Shown here: piece after piece, positions 1 through 6,767 of the stretch
Layout: the number at the start of each line of letters is the position of its first letter
Position numbering within the stretch: position 1 is the first letter of the stretch
Assembly: GCA_029251065.1 (NCBI GenBank)
Contig: JAQXEB010000099.1
Location: forward strand, 1 to 17,826
Reading direction: 5' to 3'
Length of the DNA stretch: 17,826 bases
DNA from: Luminiphilus sp.
GTDB taxonomy: Bacteria > Pseudomonadota > Gammaproteobacteria > Pseudomonadales > Halieaceae
Program-made: the position numbers and the translations under genes
The notes under the pieces: generated by a model
Databases searched by the model: none
The model's input: only the letters and a program-made list of their open reading frames with translations
Told to the model about the DNA's origin: nothing

Positions 1-1
1 G

Positions 2-160
2 GGGCAAATTATGCAGGCGGCTGGGCTACTGGAATCAAATCCAACACCCTCTGATGAGGAAATTGTGGCATCGATGAACGGGAATCTCTGTCGGTGCATG
101 GCGTATCCCCGTATCAAAAAGGCAATTAAAACGGCCGCAAGCGGAGGAGTTTTGTCATGA
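2..160 (+). CDS. (2Fe-2S)-binding subunit of a molybdenum hydroxylase, C-terminal fragment (IorA-like)
   Basis: The gene begins before the window; the last 52 residues are visible and end at the TGA at 158-160. The fragment contains NGNLCRCMAYPRI, whose Cys-x-Cys pair (visible residues 30 and 32) is the second half of the C-x2-C...C-x-C motif of the alpha-helical [2Fe-2S] domain in xanthine oxidase-family small subunits. The PRI that follows and the residues around it resemble isoquinoline 1-oxidoreductase alpha subunits. The role would be to carry electrons from the molybdenum site of the partner subunit to an acceptor. The stop codon overlaps the start of the downstream large-subunit gene by 4 bases (ATGA at 157-160), so the two are surely co-translated. 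The N-terminal plant-type ferredoxin domain is outside the window. Confidence 0.85.
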   Translation, partial: GQIMQAAGLLESNPTPSDEEIVASMNGNLCRCMAYPRIKKAIKTAASGGVLS

Positions 161-2421
161 AAAATCAACGACAGGGTCTTTCTAGGCGCTCTTTTATTGC
201 CGGCGTCGCTGGCTCGTCACTCATGATGAGCATGGGATCACTCGTCTCGGGGTGCAGTTCTGAGCAGGCCTCGCAAGCGCTATCGAGCGGTGATCTATCA
301 AAGGCGTTCTCTCCCAATATCTGGTTTGAGATCAATGGCGCTGGCGAGGTTCTGATTAATATTGTCCGAGCGGAGATGGGTCAGCACGTGGGAACCTCAT
401 TGGCGCAAATTGTGGCGGATGAGTTGGGTGCTGACTGGTCAAAGGTCTCCTTCAAACATGTCGATACCGACCCGAAATGGGGTGTTATGGTGACCGGCGG
501 TTCTTGGTCGGTACACACCTCCTTCACGCAGTTGTCTCAAGCCGGTGCCGCAGGACGAACCGTGATCATTGACGCGGCGTCGAAGCTTATGGGTGTGCCT
601 GCGAAAGCGTGTAGCGTCGAGAATGGTGTTGTGTCGGCGGGCGATCAGTCGCTCACCTTCGCTGAAATTGTCAGTAACGGAGATTTCTCGCGCAGTATCT
701 CAGAGGAAGAGTTGGCGGCAATGCCGGTTAAGACTGCGGCACAGCGAAACATAATTGGTCAGGATCTTCGAAATCGCGATGTCGAAGCGAAGTCTCAGGG
801 CGACGCAGTTTATGGCTTAGACACCGAGTTGCCGGGAATGGCGTACGCCATGCCATTGCTCCCCCCGACTCGTTACGGCAGTCAGGTTGTGGCGATCGAT
901 GACTCGGCGGCAAAGTCGATAGCGGGTTACATTGGTGCAGTTCAGATTAATGACCCTTCTCAAACCGTGCAGGCCTGTGTGGTTGTTGCGGCAGAAACCA
1001 TGCCGGCCGCACTCAAGGCAGCAAAGGCAGTGAGTGTTGATTGGGCGCCAGGCCCCACGGCGATGGTGACTGAGGCAGATATTGTCGCTGAGGGTCAGCG
1101 GTTGGCCGCCGATTCAGAGCAGGGAGCTCTGTTCGTGAACGAGGGCGATGTGCTGGCCGCGAAGGCTCAGGCGTCATCGACCCTGAGTGCCACGTACACA
1201 ACAAGTACAGCGCTGCACTTCACGATGGAGCCGCAAAATGCACTGGTGGAGTTCGACAGCGAGGGGCGGTGCCATATTCACGCAGGTAATCAGTGGCAGT
1301 CGCTGATATTGCCGGTCTTAGCACAGGCGCTTGAGATGCCTGAGGCAGATATTGTCATTCATCAATATTATTTGGGTGGTGGTTATGGTCGGCGTTTGTT
1401 TGGTGATCAAATGATTCCAGCCGCACTAGCCGCTCGATCGTTAGGGCGGCCGGTAAAACTGATTTTTGATCGCGCATCAGACAGTCGGTTCGATTGTGTG
1501 AGATCGCCATCGGTCTGTACCTTAGAGGCGTTTTTCGATTCTGATGGCGCACTGACAGGGGTCGATCATGCCGTCGTTGCTGGCTGGCCCACCAAGAGTA
1601 TGGCGCCTTTCTTCCTCGGCCCGGGCATTGACGGCAAAGGCGAAGTTGATGGCTTTTCGGTGAATGGTGCCGACCATTGGTACACCCTCCCTTCGCATCG
1701 CGTGCGCACCATGAACAATGCGTTAGCCCAAAAAACCTTTTTGCCCGGTTGGCTGCGCGCTGTGGGTCCTGGCTGGGTGAGCTGGGGTGTTGAAAGCTTT
1801 CTTGATGAAATCGCTGATCAGCAAGGTGAGGATCCGGTTGCACTGCGGCTTAAGCTGCTCGATGCGGTGGGGAAGAATGCCGGTGATACTGCCAGTACGG
1901 TGGGTGGTGCTCAGCGCCTTGCCGCCGTCCTAAAAGACGTGACCAGTCGCGCCGAATGGGGTCGTCAGCTGCCCGCTAACGAAGGCCTGGGTGTGGCTGT
2001 GGGTCATGGTCAAGAGCGCGGTATGCCGACCTGGGTTGCCTGCGTCGCGCATGTCGTGGTCGATGTGGCGTCTGGCCAGGTGGCACTCAAAAAGCTTTGG
2101 CAGACCATTGATGTGGGTACGGTTGTGAACCCCGATGGTGCTATGGCGCAGGCCGAAGGTGCGGCGCTGTGGGGTGTGAGCCTTGCCTTGCACGAGGGTG
2201 CACGCTTTGACGCGGGTGAAGTTGCGGAGCAAAATCTTGATCGTTATACACCGCTGAGAATGCGAGACGTACCCGAGTTGGATATTTCCTTTGTCGACAG
2301 CCAGGAGTTTCCCAGTGGTTTGGGAGAGCCACCGCTCATTCCTGTCGCGCCAGCGATCGGGAATGCGGTTTTTGCAGCGACCGGTCAACGTGTGCGGGGC
2401 TTACCCATTCGCCTCAGTTAA
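157..2421 (+). CDS. Tat-exported molybdopterin-binding oxidoreductase subunit (isoquinoline 1-oxidoreductase beta subunit-like)
   Basis: A 754-residue catalytic subunit of a xanthine oxidase-family molybdenum hydroxylase. The N-terminus has a twin-arginine signal, S-R-R-S-F at residues 9-13, then a hydrophobic stretch, so the folded complex is probably exported with its small subunit. LVSGC at 29-33 resembles a lipobox, so Cys33 may be lipidated. Family hallmarks are GGGYGRR at 407-413 (molybdopterin contact glycine motif, usually GGGFGRR) and GEPPL near the end, whose Glu724 corresponds to the catalytic general-base glutamate of xanthine oxidase. The two-gene form, without a separate FAD subunit gene visible, is typical of IorAB-type enzymes that pass electrons to cytochromes or the respiratory chain. 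The true substrate (an N-heterocycle or an aldehyde) cannot be told from sequence. The start is fixed by the 4-base overlap with the upstream gene and GGAGG-like bases at 142-148. Confidence 0.88.
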   Translation: MKNQRQGLSRRSFIAGVAGSSLMMSMGSLVSGCSSEQASQALSSGDLSKAFSPNIWFEINGAGEVLINIVRAEMGQHVGTSLAQIVADELGADWSKVSFKHVDTDPKWGVMVTGGSWSVHTSFTQLSQAGAAGRTVIIDAASKLMGVPAKACSVENGVVSAGDQSLTFAEIVSNGDFSRSISEEELAAMPVKTAAQRNIIGQDLRNRDVEAKSQGDAVYGLDTELPGMAYAMPLLPPTRYGSQVVAIDDSAAKSIAGYIGAVQINDPSQTVQACVVVAAETMPAALKAAKAVSVDWAPGPTAMVTEADIVAEGQRLAADSEQGALFVNEGDVLAAKAQASSTLSATYTTSTALHFTMEPQNALVEFDSEGRCHIHAGNQWQSLILPVLAQALEMPEADIVIHQYYLGGGYGRRLFGDQMIPAALAARSLGRPVKLIFDRASDSRFDCVRSPSVCTLEAFFDSDGALTGVDHAVVAGWPTKSMAPFFLGPGIDGKGEVDGFSVNGADHWYTLPSHRVRTMNNALAQKTFLPGWLRAVGPGWVSWGVESFLDEIADQQGEDPVALRLKLLDAVGKNAGDTASTVGGAQRLAAVLKDVTSRAEWGRQLPANEGLGVAVGHGQERGMPTWVACVAHVVVDVASGQVALKKLWQTIDVGTVVNPDGAMAQAEGAALWGVSLALHEGARFDAGEVAEQNLDRYTPLRMRDVPELDISFVDSQEFPSGLGEPPLIPVAPAIGNAVFAATGQRVRGLPIRLS

Positions 2422-2436
2422 GGGTGTGAGTTTTAG

Positions 2437-2463
2437 AAGCGGGCCGATGGCCCGCTTTTTTTT
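2437..2463 (+). terminator. Rho-independent terminator after the molybdenum hydroxylase genes
   Basis: A perfect 9-bp stem (AAGCGGGCC at 2437-2445 with GGCCCGCTT at 2449-2457), a 3-base loop GAT, and an unbroken T run from 2456 to 2463. It lies 15 bases past the stop codon of the large subunit and isolates that operon from the S10 promoter 50 bases on. Confidence 0.93.
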
Positions 2464-2510
2464 GCAAAAAGAAAGTTCGCTAAACGGTAATAACTGACAG
2501 CAAATTGCAG

Positions 2511-2539
2511 TTGACACTTGTTACCCACGTACTTAGACT
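2511..2539 (+). promoter_or_regulatory. Sigma70-type promoter of the S10 operon
   Basis: A perfect -35 hexamer TTGACA (2511-2516), a 17-base spacer and a -10 hexamer TAGACT (2534-2539, 4 of 6 consensus). Transcription should start near 2546, in a pyrimidine-rich stretch, giving a leader of only about 50 bases before rpsJ. The upstream bases 2464-2505 are moderately A/T-rich and could act as an UP element. It is the only clear promoter I find for the whole 13.8-kb ribosomal protein block. The assignment rests on sequence match and position; no start site has been measured. Confidence 0.75.
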
Positions 2540-2554
2540 TCGCTCTCTTTTTTT

Positions 2555-2583
2555 CGGGATCCCTTTGCGGGTGCCGGCTTTTT
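2555..2583 (+). promoter_or_regulatory. Candidate leader attenuator of the S10 operon
   Basis: Inside the short rpsJ leader, CGG (2555-2557) can pair with CCG (2574-2576) and CCC (2561-2563) with GGG (2569-2571). An A-T pair, one bulge and one mismatch lie between, and the loop is TTTGC. Five T residues (2579-2583) follow almost directly, and the rpsJ Shine-Dalgarno AGGAG (2584-2588) abuts them. A hairpin with a U run is the layout of an intrinsic or pausing attenuator. In E. coli the S10 leader is much longer and is the target of L4 autoregulation at an attenuator hairpin; here only a compact version would fit. The stem is imperfect, so this is a candidate. Confidence 0.4.
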
Positions 2584-2595
2584 AGGAGATTGCTT

Positions 2596-2907
2596 GTGCA
2601 GAATCAACGTATTCGAATTCGCCTCAAGGCGTTCGATCACAAACTCATCGACGCTTCCACACAGGAAATCGTCGAGACTGCTCGCCGAACAGGTGCGCAG
2701 GTTCGTGGACCCATCCCGCTTCCAACGAAAAAGGAAAAGTTCACCATTCTTGTTTCACCACACGTGAACAAGGATGCGCGTGATCAATACGAGATTCGCA
2801 CGCACAAGCGACTCATGGACATTATCGAGCCAACGGAAAAAACCGTTGACGCGTTGATGAAGCTAGACCTGGCTGCGGGCGTCGAAGTCCAAATCAGCTT
2901 GGGATAG
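2596..2907 (+). CDS. rpsJ: 30S ribosomal protein S10 (NusE)
   Basis: S10 of the small-subunit head; with NusB it also forms the NusE arm of the transcription antitermination complex. 103 residues, the same length as E. coli S10 and nearly identical to it (starts with QNQRIRIRLKAFDH, ends with VEVQISLG). The extended loop is around residues 46-68 with SPHVNKDARDQY. The start is GTG at 2596, chosen because it gives exactly the family N-terminus and has AGGAG at 2584-2588, 7 bases upstream. The reading frame is open back to 2518, but that would add 26 residues with no family match and overlap the promoter. First gene of the S10 operon; a 106-base gap separates it from rplC. Confidence 0.97.
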   Translation: MQNQRIRIRLKAFDHKLIDASTQEIVETARRTGAQVRGPIPLPTKKEKFTILVSPHVNKDARDQYEIRTHKRLMDIIEPTEKTVDALMKLDLAAGVEVQISLG

Positions 2908-2929
2908 TGACAATTTAGAAGTAAGCCTG

Positions 2930-2943
2930 CCCAGTTCGCTGGG
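2930..2943 (+). promoter_or_regulatory. Small hairpin with TTCG loop in the rpsJ-rplC gap
   Basis: CCCAG (2930-2934), loop TTCG, CTGGG (2939-2943): a perfect 5-bp stem closed by a UUCG-type tetraloop in the mRNA. It has no T run after it, so it is not a terminator. It is the first of two hairpins in this gap. Confidence 0.5.
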
Positions 2944-2950
2944 TGTGTAA

Positions 2951-2972
2951 CGAGTAGGGAAAAACTTACTCG
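2951..2972 (+). promoter_or_regulatory. 8-bp hairpin with GAAAAA loop in the rpsJ-rplC gap
   Basis: CGAGTAGG (2951-2958) pairs with CTTACTCG (2965-2972), including one G-U pair; the loop is six bases, GAAAAA. It stands about 40 bases before the rplC start and is not followed by T residues. It may be a translational operator, a processing site or a stability element for the rplC-rplD message; no function can be assigned from the sequence. Confidence 0.5.
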
Positions 2973-3013
2973 GCCATAGAGGGTTAAGCCCCGTACACGG
3001 AGAGGTTAGAACC

Positions 3014-3655
3014 ATGACTGTGGGAATAGTCGGCCGTAAATCTGGTATGACACGAGTGTTTACCGAGGACGGTGTATCAGTACCAGTGACCGTAGTGGAA
3101 GTTGCTCCAAACCGAGTCACTCAAATCAAAGAGCAAGATACCGATGGGTATCGCGCAATTCAGGTCACAGCGGGTAGTCGCAAGGCCTCGAAAGTCAGTA
3201 AACCAGAAGCGGGCCACTTTGCTCGTGCAGGTGTCGAAGCCGGTGTGGGACTCTGGGAGTTTCGCTTGGACGGTGTCGACGAGGCGTTTGAAGTGGGCGC
3301 TGAGCTGACAGTTGCACGATTTGAGCAAGGCCAAAAGGTCGATGTCGCGGGTCAGTCGAAGGGTAAGGGATTTCAGGGCGGTGTTAAGCGCTGGAACTTC
3401 AGTATGCAAGACGCCACGCACGGAAACTCACTGTCGCACCGAGCACCGGGTTCACTGGGCCAATGCCAAACGCCAGGACGCGTGTTCAAAGGCAAGAAAA
3501 TGGCGGGTCACATGGGTGCTGAGCGCGTTACAACACAGGGACTTGAAGTCGTTCGTGTTGACGTAGAGCGCAATCTGCTCCTCATCAAGGGTGCGGTTCC
3601 AGGTGCGCCGGGTGGTGACGTGATTGTTCGACCAACGACTAAGTCGCGTAGCTAA
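3014..3655 (+). CDS. rplC: 50S ribosomal protein L3
   Basis: L3 is an early-assembly 23S rRNA binder whose long loop reaches the peptidyl transferase centre. 213 residues (E. coli 209). The N-terminus (IVGRKSGMTRVFTEDG) and the central extension around residues 113-165 (SKGKGFQGG, THGNSLSHR, KGKKMAGHMG) are clear family signatures. The glutamine methylated by PrmB in E. coli (Gln150) corresponds to Gln152 here, in GQCQTPG; the usual Asn between the two glutamines is Cys. ATG at 3014 follows AGAGG at 3001-3005. The stop codon TAA (3653-3655) is fused to the Shine-Dalgarno AAGGAGG (3654-3660) of rplD. Confidence 0.97.
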   Translation: MTVGIVGRKSGMTRVFTEDGVSVPVTVVEVAPNRVTQIKEQDTDGYRAIQVTAGSRKASKVSKPEAGHFARAGVEAGVGLWEFRLDGVDEAFEVGAELTVARFEQGQKVDVAGQSKGKGFQGGVKRWNFSMQDATHGNSLSHRAPGSLGQCQTPGRVFKGKKMAGHMGAERVTTQGLEVVRVDVERNLLLIKGAVPGAPGGDVIVRPTTKSRS

Positions 3656-3666
3656 GGAGGCTTACT

Positions 3667-4284
3667 GTGGAATTAAATGTAGTTAAGCCTGGCAAGAAAA
3701 AGCCCGGCACGGTTGAGGTCTCTGAAGCAACCTTCGCGCGTGATTACAACGAAGCGTTGATTCACCAAGTTGTGACTGCCTTCTTGGCGGGCGCACGGCA
3801 GGGCACTCGCGCTCAAAAGAATCGTTCTGCGGTTGCGGGCGGTGGTAAAAAGCCCTGGCGTCAGAAGGGCACGGGTCGCGCTCGTGCGGGCACCATTCGT
3901 TCGCCTATATGGCGCAGCGGTGGAGTGACTTTCGCGGCGACCCCGCAGGATCACAGCCACAAGGTAAACAAAAAGATGTATCGCTCTGCGATGCGGTCGA
4001 TTCTTTCAGAGCTAGCGCGCAGTGAGCGTCTGGTGGTTGTCGAGAGCATGAGTCTCGATCAGCCAAAGACAAAGCTGTTGGTAGAAGAGCTCAAGGGTTA
4101 CGGGCTGGAGAACGTCCTGATCGTCGCCTCAGAGGTTGATCAAAATTTGTACTTGGCGTCGCGCAATCTACACAAAGTGGATGTTCGCGATGTTGAGGGT
4201 GTCGACCCCGTGAGTTTGATCGCTTACGACAAGGTGATGGTCACTGTCGACGCGGTGAAAAAGTTTGAGGAGGCTTTCGCATGA
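3667..4284 (+). CDS. rplD: 50S ribosomal protein L4
   Basis: L4 binds 23S rRNA domain I and lines the exit tunnel; in E. coli it also represses its own operon. 205 residues (E. coli 201; the extra residues are near position 7-13, a lysine-rich PGKKKPG). The tunnel loop is at about residues 56-78 with KKPWRQKGTGRARAG; Lys67 corresponds to E. coli Lys63, a known macrolide-resistance position, and is wild type. The start is GTG at 3667, with a full AAGGAGG (3654-3660) 6 bases upstream and the family N-terminus MELNVV. Its stop overlaps the start of rplW by 4 bases. Whether it autoregulates here is open, because the S10 leader is short. Confidence 0.97.
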   Translation: MELNVVKPGKKKPGTVEVSEATFARDYNEALIHQVVTAFLAGARQGTRAQKNRSAVAGGGKKPWRQKGTGRARAGTIRSPIWRSGGVTFAATPQDHSHKVNKKMYRSAMRSILSELARSERLVVVESMSLDQPKTKLLVEELKGYGLENVLIVASEVDQNLYLASRNLHKVDVRDVEGVDPVSLIAYDKVMVTVDAVKKFEEAFA

Positions 4285-4577
4285 ATCAGGAGCGTGTATT
4301 CCAGATCTTGATGGGACCTCACGTGTCAGAAAAGGCCGCAGTGGTCGCTGACACTAATAACCAGTACGTGTTTAAGGTTGCTCTCGACGCGACAAAAGCA
4401 GAGATCAAGCAGTCGGTCGAGCAGCTTTTTAAAGTGGCTGTCGCCGACGTGAAGACTTTGCGCGTGAAGGGCAAGTCTAAGCGCAACCGTTTTGGCATGA
4501 CCACTAAGCCAACCTGGAAGAAGGCTTACGTGCGTTTGGCGCAAGGTCAAGAGATTGACTTCGCGACGATCAATTAA
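4281..4577 (+). CDS. rplW: 50S ribosomal protein L23
   Basis: L23 sits at the tunnel exit and is the docking site for trigger factor and SRP. 98 residues (E. coli 100). The N-terminal ILMGPHVSEKA motif and the long loop TLRVKGKSKRNRFGMTTKPTWKK (written here only as its location, residues about 59-81) match the family. ATG at 4281 overlaps the rplD stop in ATGA, indicating coupled translation. The stop TAA (4575-4577) runs into GGGG, the Shine-Dalgarno of rplB. Confidence 0.96.
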   Translation: MNQERVFQILMGPHVSEKAAVVADTNNQYVFKVALDATKAEIKQSVEQLFKVAVADVKTLRVKGKSKRNRFGMTTKPTWKKAYVRLAQGQEIDFATIN

Positions 4578-4589
4578 GGGGTATAGGTC

Positions 4590-5417
4590 ATGGCAGTCGT
4601 AAAAAGTAAACCGACATCAGCAGGCCGTCGTCACCACGTAAGAGTGGTGAACAACGAGCTGCACAAGGGCCGTCCTTATGCGCCGCTTCTTGAGAAGAAG
4701 TCGAAGACAGGCGGGCGTAACAATTTGGGCCGCATTACAACCCGCCACATCGGTGGTGGCCATAAGCATCATTATCGTATTGTCGATTTCAAGCGCACGA
4801 AAGACGGTATTCCTGCGACGGTTGAGCGTATCGAATACGACCCTAACCGTACCGCGCACATTGCGTTGTTGTTATTCGCAGACGGTGAGCGCCGCTATAT
4901 TATTGCGCCGAAGGGCGTGTCGGCCGGCGAAGTGCTGTACTCCGGCGCAGCTGCACCGATTAAAGCTGGAAATTGCTTGCCCATTCGTAACATCCCAGTG
5001 GGTGCGGTGATTCACGCGATTGAGATCAAGCCCGGGAAGGGTGCTCAGCTGGCACGATCTGCGGGTGCATCGGTTCAGCTGGTGGCACGAGAGGGTCAGT
5101 ACGCTACGGTCCGTCTGCGATCGGGTGAGATGCGTAAGATTCCTGTCGACTGTCGCGCGACGTTGGGTGAAGTGTCCAATGGTGAGCACAGTCTTCGTAA
5201 GCTAGGTAAAGCGGGCGCGTCGCGCTGGCGCGGTGTTCGTCCGACCGTTCGCGGTGTGGCGATGAACCCAGTTGATCACCCGCATGGTGGTGGTGAGGGT
5301 CGAACATCAGGAGGTCGTCACCCTGTTACACCGTGGGGCGTACCGACTAAGGGTTACAAAACACGTAAGAACAAGCGAACGGACAATCTTATTGTTCGTC
5401 GTCGAAACAAGAAGTAA
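4590..5417 (+). CDS. rplB: 50S ribosomal protein L2
   Basis: L2 is a primary 23S rRNA binder needed for subunit joining and peptidyl transfer. 275 residues (E. coli 273), starting MAVVKSKPTSAGRRH and ending with a basic RRRNKK tail. The SH3-like RNA-binding domain is central, and the conserved NPVDHPHGGGEGR motif carries His230, matching E. coli His229. ATG at 4590; AAGGGG at 4576-4581 is 8 bases upstream and shares the rplW stop codon. The stop TAA (5415-5417) is fused to the AAGGGGAG used by rpsS. Confidence 0.97.
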   Translation: MAVVKSKPTSAGRRHHVRVVNNELHKGRPYAPLLEKKSKTGGRNNLGRITTRHIGGGHKHHYRIVDFKRTKDGIPATVERIEYDPNRTAHIALLLFADGERRYIIAPKGVSAGEVLYSGAAAPIKAGNCLPIRNIPVGAVIHAIEIKPGKGAQLARSAGASVQLVAREGQYATVRLRSGEMRKIPVDCRATLGEVSNGEHSLRKLGKAGASRWRGVRPTVRGVAMNPVDHPHGGGEGRTSGGRHPVTPWGVPTKGYKTRKNKRTDNLIVRRRNKK

Positions 5418-5430
5418 GGGGAGTTAGAAG

Positions 5431-5706
5431 ATGCCACGTTCATTGAAAAAAGGCCCCTTCATCGATCTTCATCTCATGAAGAAAGTGGAGACGGCGCTTG
5501 AGAAAAACGATCGTCGACCGATCAAAACATGGTCGCGGCGTTCTATGGTCTCGCCAGATATGGTGGGTCTAACGATCGCAGTACATAACGGTCGCCAGCA
5601 CGTTCCCGTTGTGATTAACGAAGACATGGTGGGTCATAAGCTTGGTGAGTTTGCGGTAACGCGAACCTTCAGGGGCCACATTGTTGACAAGAAAGCGAAG
5701 CGCTAA
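5431..5706 (+). CDS. rpsS: 30S ribosomal protein S19
   Basis: S19 is a small-subunit head protein that contacts S13 and the A-site side of 16S rRNA. 91 residues (E. coli 92), MPRSLKKGPFIDLHL at the start, TWSRRSMVSPDMVG in the middle and GEFAVTRTFRGH toward the end, all family signatures. ATG at 5431 is preceded by AAGGGGAG at 5416-5423, 7 bases away. The TAA stop is 15 bases before the first possible rplV start. Confidence 0.97.
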   Translation: MPRSLKKGPFIDLHLMKKVETALEKNDRRPIKTWSRRSMVSPDMVGLTIAVHNGRQHVPVVINEDMVGHKLGEFAVTRTFRGHIVDKKAKR

Positions 5707-5724
5707 GGCATACGGAGAAAGATG

Positions 5725-6063
5725 ATGGAAGTCTCAGCAAAATTGCGCGGCGCACGCATCTCGGCTCAGAAGGTGCGTTTGGTCGCTGACCAAGTCCGCG
5801 GCAAGCCGGTGGGTGAAGCCCTGACGGTGCTCGAGTTTAGTACTAAGAAAGCGGCACAGATTATCCGTAAGATCTTGAACTCGGCCATCGCTAACGCCGA
5901 GAACAACAACGGTGCTGATGTTGATGAGTTGCGTGTTGCGACGATCTTCGTGGACGAAGGTATGACCATGAAGCGAATGCGTGCGCGAGCCAAGGGTCGC
6001 GGCGACCGTATTTTTAAGCGTTCCTGCCACATCACGGTAGGCGTCGCGGACAACGAGAGTTAA
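5725..6063 (+). CDS. rplV: 50S ribosomal protein L22
   Basis: L22 contributes the beta-hairpin that, with L4, forms the tunnel constriction. Two in-frame ATG codons stand side by side (5722 and 5725). I choose 5725: GGAG (5714-5717) is then 7 bases upstream rather than 4, and the 112-residue product aligns with E. coli from residue 1, placing Met82-Lys83-Arg84 of the hairpin at exactly the E. coli positions whose deletion gives erythromycin resistance. Here they are intact. Helical core with KVRLVADQVRGK and SAIANAENNNGAD. The stop TAA (6061-6063) is part of TAAGGAG, the rpsC ribosome binding site. Confidence 0.95.
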   Translation: MEVSAKLRGARISAQKVRLVADQVRGKPVGEALTVLEFSTKKAAQIIRKILNSAIANAENNNGADVDELRVATIFVDEGMTMKRMRARAKGRGDRIFKRSCHITVGVADNES

Positions 6064-6074
6064 GGAGAAGCCAC

Positions 6075-6749
6075 ATGGGTCAGAAGGTACATCCGACTGG
6101 TATCCGCTTAGGTGTGGTCAAAGACCACAACTCGGTTTGGTATGCAGACAGCAAGAACTATGCGTCACAGCTGATCACCGATCTTGAAGTGCGTGCGTAC
6201 ATCTTGAAGCGTCTGGATGCGGCGTCGGTCAGTCGCGTGATCATCGAGCGTCCTGCGCAAACAGCGCGGGTAACGATTCATACAGCACGGCCCGGTATTG
6301 TCATTGGCAAGAAGGGTGAGGACGTCGAAGCGCTTCGCAAAGAGTTGACAGCGCGCATGGGCGTTCCGGTGCATATCACGATTGAAGAGATTCGTAAGCC
6401 GGATATGGACGCGCGTCTCGTGGCGCAAAATGTCGCGCAGCAATTGGAGCGTCGCGTCATGTTCCGTCGAGCCATGAAGCGCGTCGTACAGAACGCAATG
6501 CGTCAAGGTGCTGAAGGTATCAAAGTGCAGGTCGGCGGTCGTTTGGGTGGCGCAGAAATTGCCCGTTCCGAGTGGTATCGCGAAGGCCGAGTACCGCTGC
6601 ATACCCTCCGTGCCGACATTGATTACGCGACCTATGAGGCCCACACCACCTACGGTGTGATTGGCGTTAAGGTTTGGATTTTTAAGGGCGAGATCATCGG
6701 CGATACCGATGGCGGCCAGGAAGCGCCACGTCGCGCAACCGCCAGTTAA
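6075..6749 (+). CDS. rpsC: 30S ribosomal protein S3
   Basis: S3 lies at the mRNA entry site in the small-subunit head and takes part in unwinding mRNA. 224 residues (E. coli 233; the C-terminal tail is shorter and ends QEAPRRATAS). N-terminus MGQKVHPTGIRLG. The type 2 KH domain has its GKKG loop at residues 78-81. The basic residues Arg131, Arg132 and Lys135 implicated in the mRNA helicase function of E. coli S3 are at the same positions. ATG at 6075 with AAGGAG at 6062-6067, 7 bases upstream. Confidence 0.97.
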   Translation: MGQKVHPTGIRLGVVKDHNSVWYADSKNYASQLITDLEVRAYILKRLDAASVSRVIIERPAQTARVTIHTARPGIVIGKKGEDVEALRKELTARMGVPVHITIEEIRKPDMDARLVAQNVAQQLERRVMFRRAMKRVVQNAMRQGAEGIKVQVGGRLGGAEIARSEWYREGRVPLHTLRADIDYATYEAHTTYGVIGVKVWIFKGEIIGDTDGGQEAPRRATAS

Positions 6750-6767
6750 TTGGGCGAGGACTGAAGT

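Noticed and set aside
1355..1843. Open frame of 162 codons on the minus strand inside the molybdopterin subunit gene
   Set aside because: Lies wholly within a well-supported gene and has low-complexity, His/Arg/Pro-rich composition typical of shadow frames.
2518..2595. N-terminal extension of S10 from a TTG at 2518
   Set aside because: The 26 extra residues match nothing in the family, the frame would start within the promoter spacer, and the GTG at 2596 has a proper Shine-Dalgarno.
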